DNA of 64,000 nucleotides from Clostridia bacterium. Lineage in GTDB: Bacteria; Bacillota; Clostridia; Oscillospirales; Acutalibacteraceae. A program made the position numbers and the translations under genes. Each line of letters starts with the position of its first letter. Positions within the stretch are counted from its first letter, which is position 1. Below the pieces are notes generated by a model. The model was not told the DNA's origin and did not search any database. It saw only the letters and a list, made by a program, of their open reading frames with translations. Positions 33,568 through 42,715 of this stretch are shown piece by piece. The DNA lies in contig JAFXDV010000006.1 of assembly GCA_017521125.1 (NCBI GenBank), positions 1 through 64,000 on the forward strand. The letters are read 5' to 3'.

Positions 33568-34588
33568 CTACCGCACCCCCTATCTGCTCTTCCTCATCAT
33601 AAATCTCGCCCACAAGCTCTTCTAAAATGTCCTCAATTGTTATGAGGCCCAGAACTGATTTTCTTCCACGAATATATGCAATGTGAGTGCGCTTCGCTGA
33701 TAATGTTGCAAGCAAATCATCAACTGGAGTGTTTGCATTAATATAAATGGGTGGGGCCATCACATCTCGTATTGAGATGTCAGGGTTTTTCAAGTATTTT
33801 TTCAGAAAAGAGCGCATACTGAGTGTGCCGATTGCAAGGTTTGCATCACTTATAATTGGAAAACGAGAATGAGTACAACTCTTGAAAATTTCTACCACCT
33901 GGTCGGCAGGGGTATTTTCATGTATTTTAATTACCTTATCCCATGGAGTCATAACATCTTTTACGGTGGACTCGGAAAACTCGATGGCATTTTGCACCAA
34001 TTCTTCGGTTTCTTCGTCAATGTCATTCTCTTCTACATAGGTTTCGATAATATCATACAACTCTTCTTCCGTTACGGTTGGCACATCTTCCGCTTTTTTC
34101 TTAAACGGACGGCTAACAAGGTCGGAGAACAGAGAAAACAGAAAGCTTAATGGGGCAAGGACCTTCATAAGAAAAACGAGAGGGCCACAGGCAAATACCG
34201 CAAAAGCTTCGTTGCAGGTCTTAGCAAAAGATTTCGGAACCATTTCTCCCACAAAGAAAACAACCAAGGTTGCTATAAGGGTAGAAATTGTTACCGCATA
34301 ATCAGGCATAGCCTCAATGCTGTCAAACAATGTGTATGTAAACAAGGTTGCCAAGGTAGCAATACCGGCATGAGTCACGTTATTACCAATAAGCAAGGTG
34401 GTTAACGCCTTGTCAAAATGGTCTAATACATACAACACACGTTTGGCGGCACGGTCTCCGTTTTCGGCACGAGTCGACATACGAATTCGATTAACCGAAG
34501 CCAACGCAATTTCGGTTCCGGCAAAATAACCGGCCAACACTAAAAGAATAAGGATATAAATTAAATATCCCGCAGGACTGTCGTCCAT
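33560..34588 (-). CDS. CNNM-family protein with CBS pair, short paralogue
   Basis: A 342-residue paralogue of the following gene with the same DUF21 helices (AGTEIALASVNRIRMSTRAE; LLIGNNVTHAGIATLA; FVGEMVPKSFAKTCNEAF) and CBS pair (MTPWDKVIKIHENTP; SVLGLITIEDILEELVGEIYDEEE). The C-terminal CorC domain is absent and the protein ends just after the second CBS motif. It is the first gene of the pair on the minus strand. The truncation looks natural because the reading frame is intact and the overlap with the next gene is tight. Confidence 0.9.
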   Translation of the reverse strand: MDDSPAGYLIYILILLVLAGYFAGTEIALASVNRIRMSTRAENGDRAAKRVLYVLDHFDKALTTLLIGNNVTHAGIATLATLFTYTLFDSIEAMPDYAVTISTLIATLVVFFVGEMVPKSFAKTCNEAFAVFACGPLVFLMKVLAPLSFLFSLFSDLVSRPFKKKAEDVPTVTEEELYDIIETYVEENDIDEETEELVQNAIEFSESTVKDVMTPWDKVIKIHENTPADQVVEIFKSCTHSRFPIISDANLAIGTLSMRSFLKKYLKNPDISIRDVMAPPIYINANTPVDDLLATLSAKRTHIAYIRGRKSVLGLITIEDILEELVGEIYDEEEQIGGAVDD

Positions 34589-34699
34589 TACAAAACCAAC
34601 TCCTTTAAATACATATACAATATACTTATATCACATTTCTTTATTTTTTGCAACATTTTGTAAAAAAGATGCTGAACAAGCCGATATATGAAATAAAAA

Positions 34700-34738
34700 A
34701 AGAGAGAAAAACTTAAGTTTTTCTCTCTTGCTGCTTTT
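34700..34738 (-). terminator. Terminator of the G5/3D protein gene
   Basis: AAGAGAGAAAAACTT/AAGTTTTTCTCTCTT, a perfect palindrome with a T-tract on the minus strand. Confidence 0.88.
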
Positions 34739-34741
34739 GTG

Positions 34742-35845
34742 TTAATCTAAGAAATAAACAGTTACGTTTCTTACACCAAAGCTTCGGCAACCTGCCTCAC
34801 TTGTAAAGAAAAGGTCTAAGTCAACGCTTCCGTTAATAAATCCGCCGGTATCTGCGGCAATAGCATAACCATAAACGTATTTACCATCGTTTGAAACGAT
34901 ATACATTTTTGTTCCGTAAGGAATTTCTTTTGGGTCAACTGCAATATAACCGGGTTGAGGAGAAACACCTGTTGAACATTTGCTTCCTGTGTAGGTGTAG
35001 GCAGTAGCCTTTAATGTCTTCTTTGAAGAATATTTCACAGGAACTCCCTTTGTGTCAAGCTGAAGACTGGAGGGGGGAGTAAGTGTTGAAATAGATTTAA
35101 CCGAAGAAGCAGAAACTGTGGAAGGAGCAGGAGCAGCTGCCATTTGAACCTTCTTTGTACCTACAACGGTAGTTTTATCAACGGCTTCTTCAACTACTGT
35201 TTCTTCTACAACGGTAGATTCAACAGCCTCACCATTAACGTATTTAACAGAACAGGTAACTATTTTAGAACCTTCTTTACCTTCTTTTAATACTTTTTTG
35301 GTGTTGGTATTATATTTATCAGAATAAACAACAGTAGACTGATAAGGAATTCGTTCGGTATGTGTTTCAGTTTTGTATGAAACGTCTACAATATCAACTG
35401 TAGTAGCTTCATTTATATAATCTGTAAGAGGGCGACTGATAATATCGTAATCATCGGTAACGATACCGATCTTTTCGAAAATCTCACTTAGAGTACCTGC
35501 CACTACATTATATATATTAGTGGTGTTACCCAAGGTAACTGTTAAAGGGAACAAATAAGAAATTTCGATATTTGTTGAGAAGAAACGATTTTGAATTTTG
35601 TTAACCTGATATTCGCCCTTTAAATCAACACGTTGCATAGCAAGATTTGTATCCTTGCTCATAGAACGAACAACATAGTTTTGGCTGCCGTCTGAAATTC
35701 TTACAGTGTGTACAGAGCTTAAAGTGAAAGCCAGCACAACACAAGATGCAACGGCTAAAACCAAGGCAGGAAAAGCTTTTTTACTAATCACAGTTTTTGC
35801 TTTAGCAATACCTGCCGTTAAAAAAGACTTTACTTTTGATATCAT
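34742..35845 (-). CDS. YabE-like G5 and 3D domain cell-wall protein
   Basis: A 367-residue exported or membrane-anchored protein. One hydrophobic helix (about 26-46) serves as signal or anchor. A DUF348/ubiquitin-like segment follows (LGNTTNIYNVVAGTLSEIFE), then a G5 domain (THTERIPYQSTVVYSDKYN), a V/T/E-rich linker, and a C-terminal 3D domain with the catalytic aspartates in IAADTGGF and SVDLDLFF. Relatives (YabE, YocH, Rpf-like) cleave peptidoglycan during growth or resuscitation. The start at 35845 follows AAGGAG; the frame extending to 35962 adds no signal-like sequence. No partner gene is adjacent. Confidence 0.9.
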   Translation of the reverse strand: MISKVKSFLTAGIAKAKTVISKKAFPALVLAVASCVVLAFTLSSVHTVRISDGSQNYVVRSMSKDTNLAMQRVDLKGEYQVNKIQNRFFSTNIEISYLFPLTVTLGNTTNIYNVVAGTLSEIFEKIGIVTDDYDIISRPLTDYINEATTVDIVDVSYKTETHTERIPYQSTVVYSDKYNTNTKKVLKEGKEGSKIVTCSVKYVNGEAVESTVVEETVVEEAVDKTTVVGTKKVQMAAAPAPSTVSASSVKSISTLTPPSSLQLDTKGVPVKYSSKKTLKATAYTYTGSKCSTGVSPQPGYIAVDPKEIPYGTKMYIVSNDGKYVYGYAIAADTGGFINGSVDLDLFFTSEAGCRSFGVRNVTVYFLD

Positions 35846-36160
35846 TAAAAAACTCCTTATAAATTGACAATTTCTACACGAAAACTCACGTGTATAGACT
35901 GGAAAAAACAAGTAATTTTTTTGCACGAATTGTATTATAGCGGTTATTTTTGTGAATGTCAAGTGAATTAGAGGTCTCTGATTTGTGCAATATGCACAAA
36001 AAATTACAAAAAATTAAAAAATGTTACAAGGTTGTAACCGTTTTTCAGGGGTAAAAACGCCATTTCTTTTGTGCAAACCTACAAAAAAGCAGATTTAGAG
36101 AAAAGGAGGGGCGGAAAAAGGGGAGTAAAAATAGAATATATTGCGTAATTTTTAAAAAAT
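35846..36160. other. Non-coding interval upstream of pyrR
   Basis: About 315 bases, very A+T-rich, between divergent genes. I see one perfect 16-base palindrome, GTTACAAGGTTGTAAC at 36023-36038, of unknown role. The 63-codon minus-strand frame at 36045-36236 has no protein-like features and overlaps the pyrR promoter. Confidence 0.5.
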
Positions 36161-36277
36161 ATTGTTTACAAAAACAATATAATGTGGTAATATTATGAAT
36201 AATAAAACTTTGTTTTTTATCTGCCGCAACATCCAAAAAGATGGGTTTTCTATAGTATTTACTTAGTTGCGGCTTTT
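36161..36277 (+). promoter_or_regulatory. pyrR promoter and hairpin leader
   Basis: TTTACA (36165-36170) and TAATAT (36188-36193) are 17 bp apart. ATTGTTT/AAACAAT (36161-36178) forms a palindrome over the -35 box. In the leader GCCGCAAC (36223-36230) pairs with GTTGCGGC (36266-36273), followed by TTTT, with a smaller CATC/GATG stem inside the loop. The hairpin ends only about nine bases before the ribosome site, so it can act as an attenuator or block translation. PyrR is the expected ligand-sensing protein, but the classic PyrR-binding consensus is not evident. Confidence 0.6.
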
Positions 36278-36294
36278 ATGTAGGAGGCGCATAA

Positions 36295-36828
36295 ATGCGA
36301 CTTAAGGCAGAAATAATGGATTCTGGTGCAGTAAGACGTGCTATGAAAAGAATAGCTCACGAAATATTAGAGAAAAACGGCGGCTGCAACGACATTTATT
36401 TTGCGGGAATAAAACGTGGTGGCATACCTCTTGCGCACATTCTTTCAGACAACATATATGAAATAGAGGGTGTGCGCATACCTGTTGGTATAATTGATAC
36501 GGTGCCTCACAGAGACGACAGAAGAAATATTCCTGTCCCTCAGATTAGCACCTCGGACATACCTTTTGATATAAGCGGAAAAAAGGTTATTATGGTGGAC
36601 GACGTTCTTTATACGGGAAGAACGGTAAGGGCGGCAATGGAGGCTTTAATCTCATTTGGCAGACCCTCCGGCGTACAGCTCGCAGTTTTAATTGACAGAG
36701 GTCATCGAGAACTTCCCATACGAGGAGATTACGTTGGCAAAAACATTCCTACATCAAGGAGTGAAACAATAAAGGTGGAAATACAGGCCGAAGAAGGTAA
36801 AATGTCGGTTGGCCTATATGAAGTATAA
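36295..36828 (+). CDS. pyrR: Bifunctional pyrimidine regulator/uracil phosphoribosyltransferase PyrR
   Basis: A 177-residue phosphoribosyltransferase-fold protein. The PRPP-binding motif is VIMVDDVLYTGRTVRAAMEAL, with IKRGGIPLA and AVLIDRGHRELPIRGDYVGKN as family hallmarks. In Firmicutes it binds pyr leader RNA in a UMP-dependent way to cause termination and has weak uracil phosphoribosyltransferase activity. It is followed 24 bp later by a uracil permease; biosynthetic pyr genes are not in the window. The leader hairpin directly upstream suggests self-control. Confidence 0.95.
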   Translation: MRLKAEIMDSGAVRRAMKRIAHEILEKNGGCNDIYFAGIKRGGIPLAHILSDNIYEIEGVRIPVGIIDTVPHRDDRRNIPVPQISTSDIPFDISGKKVIMVDDVLYTGRTVRAAMEALISFGRPSGVQLAVLIDRGHRELPIRGDYVGKNIPTSRSETIKVEIQAEEGKMSVGLYEV

Positions 36829-36852
36829 AAAACAAAATGGGGGTTATAAAAA

Positions 36853-38238
36853 ATGAGCGAAAAACAAAAAGTTACAGTAGGAGAGGAAGGCATTTACGAC
36901 GCAAAACAGCTGGGTATTCCTAAAATGCTTCTTCTCGGATTTCAGCACATGTTTGCTATGTTCGGCGCAACTGTATTAGTACCATTACTTACAGGCCTTG
37001 ATGTAGCAACAACCTTGCTTATGGCAGGACTCGGAACATTGTTCTTCCATTTAATTACAAAAGGTAAGGTTCCCGCATTCTTAGGTTCTTCCTTTGCTTT
37101 CCTTGGCGGATATGCAGCAGTTGCTCCTGTGGTAGACGGTGTTCCTAACAAAGAACTTCTTCCATATGCTTGTCTAGGCGTTGCAGCAGCAGGTCTTGTT
37201 TATTTAGTACTTGCTCTTCTTATCAAGATTGTAGGCGTTGCAAAGGTAATGCGTTTCTTCCCACCTGTAGTTACAGGACCTATCATTATTTCTATCGGTC
37301 TTGGACTTTCAGGCTCTGCAGTAAACAACTGTGCAACCAACTGGCCACTTGCACTTATCGCACTTGCAATTGTTATTGTTTTCAATATCTGGGGCAAGGG
37401 AATGTTAAAAATTGTTCCTATCCTTTTAGGTGTTGTAGGTTCATACCTCGTTGCTATTGTTGTTGGTAACATATGCGGCGTAGAGGCTTGGGCTATTGAC
37501 TTTACCGCAGTTAAAGAAGCTGCTTGGGTAGGTCTTCCAATTCACAAAGAGGCAACCATTCTCGGCGTAAACTGGGCAAAGGCTTCTCTTATCATCAGCT
37601 CTATAGTTGGCATCGTTCCTATCGCTCTTGCTACAATGATGGAGCATATCGGCGACATTTCTGCTATCGGCGCTACCGTTGGTAAGAATTTCATTAAAGA
37701 GCCTGGTCTCCACAGAACACTTATCGGTGACGGTGTTGCTACAACACTTGCATCTCTCTTCGGTGGTCCTGCTAATACAACCTATGGTGAAAATACAGGC
37801 GTTCTTGCTCTTTCAAGAGTTTATGACCCAAAGGTTATCAGAATTGCTGCAGTAATCGCTGCCGTTCTTTCCTTCTCACCAAAATTCTCTGCACTTATCA
37901 GTTCTATTCCTACAGCAGTTATCGGCGGAATTTCTTTCGTGCTTTACGGTATGATTTCTGCTATCGGTGTTAGAAATGTTGTTGAGTCTAAGGTTGATTT
38001 CACCAAGAGCCGTAACCTTATCGTTGCAGCTATTATCTTAGTTTGCGCTTTAGGCTTAGGCTCTGCTGCTACCTTCCAGATTGGTGGCGTCACAATTGCC
38101 CTTTCTGCTCTTGCAGTAGGCTCTATCGCAGGTATTGTTCTTAACGCTATTCTTCCCGGAAAAGATTACGTTTTCACCGAGGACGAGCCCAAGGATACAG
38201 GGGTTAATTTCGAAATCACAGGCGGAAATAAAGAATAA
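36853..38238 (+). CDS. uraA: Uracil/xanthine permease (NCS2 family)
   Basis: A 461-residue membrane protein with 12-14 helices that imports uracil with protons. NCS2 landmarks: LGFQHMFAMFGATVLVPLLTG in helix 1, the substrate and proton residues around MMEHIGDISAIGATVGKNF, and GGPANTTYGENTGVLALSRV. It forms an operon with pyrR, which fits pyrimidine-responsive control, and a terminator follows. Confidence 0.95.
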   Translation: MSEKQKVTVGEEGIYDAKQLGIPKMLLLGFQHMFAMFGATVLVPLLTGLDVATTLLMAGLGTLFFHLITKGKVPAFLGSSFAFLGGYAAVAPVVDGVPNKELLPYACLGVAAAGLVYLVLALLIKIVGVAKVMRFFPPVVTGPIIISIGLGLSGSAVNNCATNWPLALIALAIVIVFNIWGKGMLKIVPILLGVVGSYLVAIVVGNICGVEAWAIDFTAVKEAAWVGLPIHKEATILGVNWAKASLIISSIVGIVPIALATMMEHIGDISAIGATVGKNFIKEPGLHRTLIGDGVATTLASLFGGPANTTYGENTGVLALSRVYDPKVIRIAAVIAAVLSFSPKFSALISSIPTAVIGGISFVLYGMISAIGVRNVVESKVDFTKSRNLIVAAIILVCALGLGSAATFQIGGVTIALSALAVGSIAGIVLNAILPGKDYVFTEDEPKDTGVNFEITGGNKE

Positions 38239-38265
38239 GTTGAATTTTTAACAAAATTATGTTTT

Positions 38266-38302
38266 AATAAAACCATCGGATTTCCGATGGTTTTATTTTT
38301 TT
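38266..38302 (+). terminator. Terminator of pyrR-uraA
   Basis: AATAAAACCATCGGA/TCCGATGGTTTTATT followed by T-tract. Confidence 0.92.
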
Positions 38303-38319
38303 AAAAACGAGGTATAACT

Positions 38320-39363
38320 TTGAAAAAAGTATTGGTAGCTATGAGCGGAGGGGTAGATTCCTCGGTTGCGGCGGCGCTTTTAATTAAAGAGGGCTACGAG
38401 GTAAGCGGCGGCACCTTTATTCATTTTGGCGAGAACGGAAAAAACTCTGATGAAGCTCAAAATGCAAAAAAGGTTTGCGACTGTCTTGGCATAAAGCATT
38501 ATGTTTTTGACGTGAGAGCCCTTTTCAAAGAAAAGGTTATAGACAGTTTTGCCCTTGAATATGATAAAGGTCTTACGCCAAACCCCTGTATTGAATGTAA
38601 TAAATATATTAAGTTCGGCGCATTTTTAGATGAGGCGCTAAAACTCGGCTTTGATTTTATTGCGACGGGACATTATTCTTCTGTTAAAACCGAGTCTGAT
38701 GGTCAAAGGGTACTCCTTCGTCCATCAGACCTAAAAAAAGACCAGACATATGTACTGTGGCAACTAAGCCAAGAACAGCTTTCCCATATTTTAATGCCTC
38801 TTGGGGATTATGAAAAAGAAGCTGTGAGAAAAATTGCAGAAGATTTGAATCTGCCTTGCGCCGCATCTAAGGAAAGTCAGGATATTTGCTTTGTTCCTGA
38901 TAAAGACTATGGAGCATTCCTTGAAAAATATAATGGAAAGCCCTTTGAAAAAGGAATATATTTAGATTTAAACGGAAAATGTCTTTCAGAGAACAAAGGC
39001 CATCAACATTATACTATAGGACAACGAAAGGGACTGGGAATTGCACTTGGAAAGCCTCAGTTTGTAATCTCTAAAGACCCTCTGTCAAATAGCGTTGTTT
39101 TAGGTGATGAGGAGCATTTGTTTAAAACAAAAGTTATTATCAAAGACGTTAATATAATGTGGGGCAGAGATAAAACGCAGGAATTTAACTGTACCGCAAA
39201 GTTAAGATATAGTGCCAAAGACTCTGCGTGTAAATATTATCCTTTAGGAGAAAACAAAGCACTTTTAGAGTTCTCTGAGCCACAACGAGCCCCATCTCCG
39301 GGTCAGTCTGCGGTGCTTTATGAAGGAAACAAAGTTATCGGTGGAGGTAAAATAGAAATATGA
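38320..39363 (+). CDS. mnmA: tRNA 2-thiouridylase MnmA
   Basis: A 347-residue enzyme that thiolates U34 of tRNA-Lys, -Glu and -Gln. The PP-loop is AMSGGVDSSVAAALL. The catalytic C90 is in TPNPCIEC and the persulfide cysteine is in SQDICFVPD. The tRNA-binding GHQHYTIGQRKGLGIA and the C-terminal beta domain ending RAPSPGQSAVLYEG are intact. It starts at TTG, with GAGG upstream. The stop overlaps the start of the LUD gene (ATGA). No cysteine desulfurase is adjacent. Confidence 0.95.
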   Translation: MKKVLVAMSGGVDSSVAAALLIKEGYEVSGGTFIHFGENGKNSDEAQNAKKVCDCLGIKHYVFDVRALFKEKVIDSFALEYDKGLTPNPCIECNKYIKFGAFLDEALKLGFDFIATGHYSSVKTESDGQRVLLRPSDLKKDQTYVLWQLSQEQLSHILMPLGDYEKEAVRKIAEDLNLPCAASKESQDICFVPDKDYGAFLEKYNGKPFEKGIYLDLNGKCLSENKGHQHYTIGQRKGLGIALGKPQFVISKDPLSNSVVLGDEEHLFKTKVIIKDVNIMWGRDKTQEFNCTAKLRYSAKDSACKYYPLGENKALLEFSEPQRAPSPGQSAVLYEGNKVIGGGKIEI

Positions 39364-39983
39364 AAGAAATCATAGCAAAAACTAAAGCAAATTTAGAGAA
39401 GAATAATATTTCAGTGTTTACTGTAGAAAAAGCATCTCAAATTCCTGAAATAGTTAAAGGACTAATAAAAAAAGGAGAGGTGATTTCTTGCGGCGGCTCG
39501 GTAAGTCTTGCAGAGAGCGGCGTAATGGAGCTTCTTAAAAACGGAGATTATAAATTTATAGACCGCACGAAATACCAAGACGTAAGACAAGCATATTTAG
39601 AGAGCTTTGATGCCGACACCTATTTTTCTTCGGCAAATGCTTTAACCGAGGACGGAGAAATCATAAACGTAGATGGCAGATGCAATAGAGTTGCTGCGCT
39701 TCTTTATGGGCCAAAGCAGGTAATATACGTTGTTGGAGCTAATAAAATTGTACCCGATATAATGTCAGGCTTTAAAAGAATAAAAGAAATTGCAGCACCC
39801 AAAAATACAGTTCGACTTAACTGTGATACCCCTTGTGCAAAAACAGGGCGCTGTATTTCTGAGGATTTGGCAAAGGGCTGCCAAAGCAGTCAGCGCATTT
39901 GTTCAGGCTATGTTATCTCCTCTTATCAAAGAGAAAAAGACAGAGTAAAGGTTATCCTTTGCGATGAGGCTTTAGGTTATTAA
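39360..39983 (+). CDS. LUD-domain protein (DUF162/YkgG-like)
   Basis: A 207-residue protein with the LUD fold of LutC: ISCGGSVSLAESGVMELLKN, SANALTEDGEIINVDGRCNRVAA and GPKQVIYVVGANKIV. The C-terminus adds cysteines (CDTPCAKTGRCISEDLAKGC), typical of the stand-alone clostridial branch and possibly metal-binding. LutC helps lactate utilisation, but LutA and LutB are absent here. It is translationally coupled to mnmA; the reason for that pairing is unknown. Confidence 0.88.
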   Translation: MKEIIAKTKANLEKNNISVFTVEKASQIPEIVKGLIKKGEVISCGGSVSLAESGVMELLKNGDYKFIDRTKYQDVRQAYLESFDADTYFSSANALTEDGEIINVDGRCNRVAALLYGPKQVIYVVGANKIVPDIMSGFKRIKEIAAPKNTVRLNCDTPCAKTGRCISEDLAKGCQSSQRICSGYVISSYQREKDRVKVILCDEALGY

Positions 39984-39991
39984 AAAACTTT

Positions 39992-40026
39992 ACCCCACAT
40001 ACATTTAAAGTATGTGGGGTGTTTTT
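39992..40026 (+). terminator. Terminator just upstream of dacF
   Basis: ACCCCACATAC/GTATGTGGGGT with GTTTTT. The T-tract ends only a few bases before the dacF ATG. Confidence 0.88.
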
Positions 40027-40029
40027 ATT

Positions 40030-41241
40030 ATGAAGAAAATTATAGCCTTTTTTGTTGTAACAATAATGCTTTGTGTCCCGTTTTATGTAAATGCAGAAAA
40101 AAGGGTAAGCATGGAGTATAATGCTACCGACCTTGATATACCCTTAGGAGAAAATCTTCAGGCAAATGCGGCGGTAGGTGATATTTTAGAAATAAACGCT
40201 AAATCGGCAATACTAATGGAACCTTATACAAAGAAAATTTTATATGAGAGTAATGCCGATGAAAAATTAGCTCCTGCTTCAATTACAAAAATTATGTCAC
40301 TCCTTTTAATTATGGAGGCAATTGATTCAGGCAAATTGACCTTAGAAACGCAGATTCAGGCAAGTGAACACGCCTGTAGTATGGGCGGCTCACAGATTTG
40401 GTTAGAGCCAGGGGAGACAATGACGGTAGATGAACTGCTAAAAGCCACCGTTATAGCCTCTGCTAACGATGCCACGGTGGCGCTGGGAGAGGCAATTGCA
40501 GGAAGCGAAGAGGGTTTTGTTGCAATGATGAATGAAAAAGCAAAGAATCTGGGTATGAATAATACCACCTTTGTAAATGCAACGGGACTTGATGCCGAGG
40601 AACATTTAACCACCGCACACGACGTAGCAATTATGTCCTGTGAACTTGTAAAATACGACCTAATAAAGAACTATACAACCGTCTGGATGGACACTTTAAG
40701 AAACGGAGAATCAGAACTTGTAAACACCAATAAACTCGTGAGATTTTACAGTGGCGCAATAGGACTAAAAACAGGCACCACCTCAAAGGCAGGCTCCTGT
40801 CTTTCAGCGGCGGCAGAGCGAAATGGACTTACCCTTGTGGCAGTAGTGTTAGGCTCTCCCACGAGTAATGATAGATTTAATGGTGCAAGAAAGCTTTTAG
40901 ACTACGGTTTTGCAAATTATTCTTATAAGGAAGTTGGGATAGAAACTCCTCTTGAGCCTATTAAGGTTAAAAAAGGAGTGGTTTCTCAAATAGACATTTC
41001 CTGCGAAGATAAACTCTCGGTGCTCCTTAAAAGAGGAGAGGAAGAAAAACTCTCTCAAAGGGTAGAAATCCCTGAGCAAATCACTGCACCGGTAAAAAGT
41101 GGAGACACAGTAGGATACTTGCATATAAGTCTGGATAATGAGGAAATCGGGGTTGTTCCCATAAAGGCGGCACAGTCCTCGGAAAAGCTCACTGTTTTCG
41201 TGGCGTTTTATCACATTTTTAAAACTCTCTTCAGTTTGTAA
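40030..41241 (+). CDS. dacF: D-alanyl-D-alanine carboxypeptidase, S11 (DacF/PBP5-like)
   Basis: A 403-residue exported penicillin-binding protein that trims the terminal D-Ala of peptidoglycan stems. A signal peptide covers residues 1-23. Active-site motifs are SITK (S84-K87), SAN in VIASANDATVAL and KTG in IGLKTGTTSKAG. The C-terminal PBP5_C-like domain follows and a final hydrophobic/amphipathic segment (VFVAFYHIFKTLFSL) provides membrane attachment. I start at 40030 because MKKIIAFFVV is a normal signal start; the in-frame ATG at 40012 lies in the terminator hairpin. There is no clear ribosome site apart from GGGGTG inside that hairpin. Confidence 0.92.
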   Translation: MKKIIAFFVVTIMLCVPFYVNAEKRVSMEYNATDLDIPLGENLQANAAVGDILEINAKSAILMEPYTKKILYESNADEKLAPASITKIMSLLLIMEAIDSGKLTLETQIQASEHACSMGGSQIWLEPGETMTVDELLKATVIASANDATVALGEAIAGSEEGFVAMMNEKAKNLGMNNTTFVNATGLDAEEHLTTAHDVAIMSCELVKYDLIKNYTTVWMDTLRNGESELVNTNKLVRFYSGAIGLKTGTTSKAGSCLSAAAERNGLTLVAVVLGSPTSNDRFNGARKLLDYGFANYSYKEVGIETPLEPIKVKKGVVSQIDISCEDKLSVLLKRGEEEKLSQRVEIPEQITAPVKSGDTVGYLHISLDNEEIGVVPIKAAQSSEKLTVFVAFYHIFKTLFSL

Positions 41242-41258
41242 ATTTTCTAAATTTTCAG

Positions 41259-41287
41259 TTGAAAAAATTTCTTTTTTACTGTATAAT
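41259..41287 (+). promoter_or_regulatory. pgi promoter
   Basis: TTGAAA (41259-41264), 17 bp, TATAAT (41282-41287). Confidence 0.82.
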
Positions 41288-41324
41288 AAGAACATAAAAA
41301 CACAGCACTAGAGGAGTTTTAAAA

Positions 41325-42662
41325 ATGGCACTTAAATTCAGTTACAAATTTGCAGAGCAGTTCCTTCGCGAAAATGACCTTAAAGGTCTTGAGGGACAGG
41401 TGGCTTTAGCCCACGATATGCTTCACGATAAATCAGGTCTTGGCAATGACTTTTTAGGTTGGCTTGACCTTCCATTTAATTACGACAAAGAAGAGTTTGC
41501 AAGAATTAAGAAAGCGGCAGATAAAATCAAGAGCGATACAGACGTACTCGTTGTAATCGGTATCGGCGGTTCTTATCTTGGCGCACGTGCAGCTATTGAA
41601 TTCTTAAAATCTAACAATTATAACGTGCTTCCAAAGGACACACCTGACATTTATTTTGCAGGTAACACCATTAGCGGTAGCGCACTTAATGATATTCTCA
41701 AGATTTGCGAGGGCAAGAGAGTATCCATTAACATTATCTCAAAATCAGGCACCACTACCGAGCCTGCAGTTGCCTTCCGTGTTTTCCGTAAATACTTAGA
41801 GGAAAGATATGGCGAGGAGGAAGCAGCAAAGAGAATTTACTGCACCACCGACAAGGCAAGAGGAACCTTAAAGCAACTCGCTGATGCTAAGGGTTATGAG
41901 TGCTTCGTAATTCCTGATGACGTAGGCGGAAGATACTCGGTTCTTACTGCAGTAGGTCTTTTGCCAATAGCCGTTTGCGGAGCAGATATTGATGCGCTTA
42001 TGAAGGGCGCAGCCGATGCCGCTAAGGAATATGCTGTAAAAGATTTGGAAAAGAATCCTTGCTATACTTATGCGGCACTTAGAAATGCGTTTTATAATAG
42101 AGGCAAATCTATTGAAATGCTTGTTAGCTACGAGCCAAGATTTACAATGATGGCAGAGTGGTTCAAACAACTTTATGGCGAGAGCGAAGGCAAGGATAAT
42201 AAGGGCATTTTCCCTGCATCTGCAGTCTTTTCTACCGACCTTCATTCATTGGGTCAGTACGTTCAGGACGGACAGAGAATTATGTTTGAAACCGTTGTCA
42301 ACTTAGGCGAATGCGGAGAGGACGTTATCATCGAAAAGGAAGAGGATGACGGAGACGGACTCAACTTCCTTGCAGGAAAACCACTAAGCTTTGTTAACTC
42401 AAAGGCTTTTGAGGGCACCATTCTTGCTCATAACGACGGCGGAGTTCCAAACCTTGTAATTTCGCTTGATAAGGCAGACGAGGAACACCTTGGCAAACTT
42501 ATTTATTTCTTTGAAAAGGCTTGCGGAATTTCAGGCTATATGTTGGGAGTTAACCCCTTCGATCAACCCGGCGTTGAAAGCTACAAGAAGAATATGTTTG
42601 CTCTTCTTGGAAAACCTGGCTACGAAGCCGCTAAGGCAGAGCTTGAAGCTCGTCTTGGATAA
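41325..42662 (+). CDS. pgi: Glucose-6-phosphate isomerase
   Basis: A 445-residue glycolytic enzyme interconverting glucose-6-phosphate and fructose-6-phosphate, of the short Firmicute type. Motifs: [19 protein letters not shown], the phosphate site [27 protein letters not shown], and the C-terminal active-site segment [20 protein letters not shown]. The length is normal. It has its own promoter, and the next gene follows after 53 bp containing a short ACCGCA/TGCGGT hairpin. Confidence 0.96.
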   Translation: MALKFSYKFAEQFLRENDLKGLEGQVALAHDMLHDKSGLGNDFLGWLDLPFNYDKEEFARIKKAADKIKSDTDVLVVIGIGGSYLGARAAIEFLKSNNYNVLPKDTPDIYFAGNTISGSALNDILKICEGKRVSINIISKSGTTTEPAVAFRVFRKYLEERYGEEEAAKRIYCTTDKARGTLKQLADAKGYECFVIPDDVGGRYSVLTAVGLLPIAVCGADIDALMKGAADAAKEYAVKDLEKNPCYTYAALRNAFYNRGKSIEMLVSYEPRFTMMAEWFKQLYGESEGKDNKGIFPASAVFSTDLHSLGQYVQDGQRIMFETVVNLGECGEDVIIEKEEDDGDGLNFLAGKPLSFVNSKAFEGTILAHNDGGVPNLVISLDKADEEHLGKLIYFFEKACGISGYMLGVNPFDQPGVESYKKNMFALLGKPGYEAAKAELEARLG

Positions 42663-42715
42663 AAACTAAAACAACCGCATCCTTGCGGTGAATATATAAC
42701 AAAGGAGCAGATAAA

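Noticed and set aside
36161-36294. Classic PyrR-binding attenuator
   Set aside because: The known PyrR-binding loop consensus and the separate antiterminator stem are not evident, so I report only a hairpin leader.
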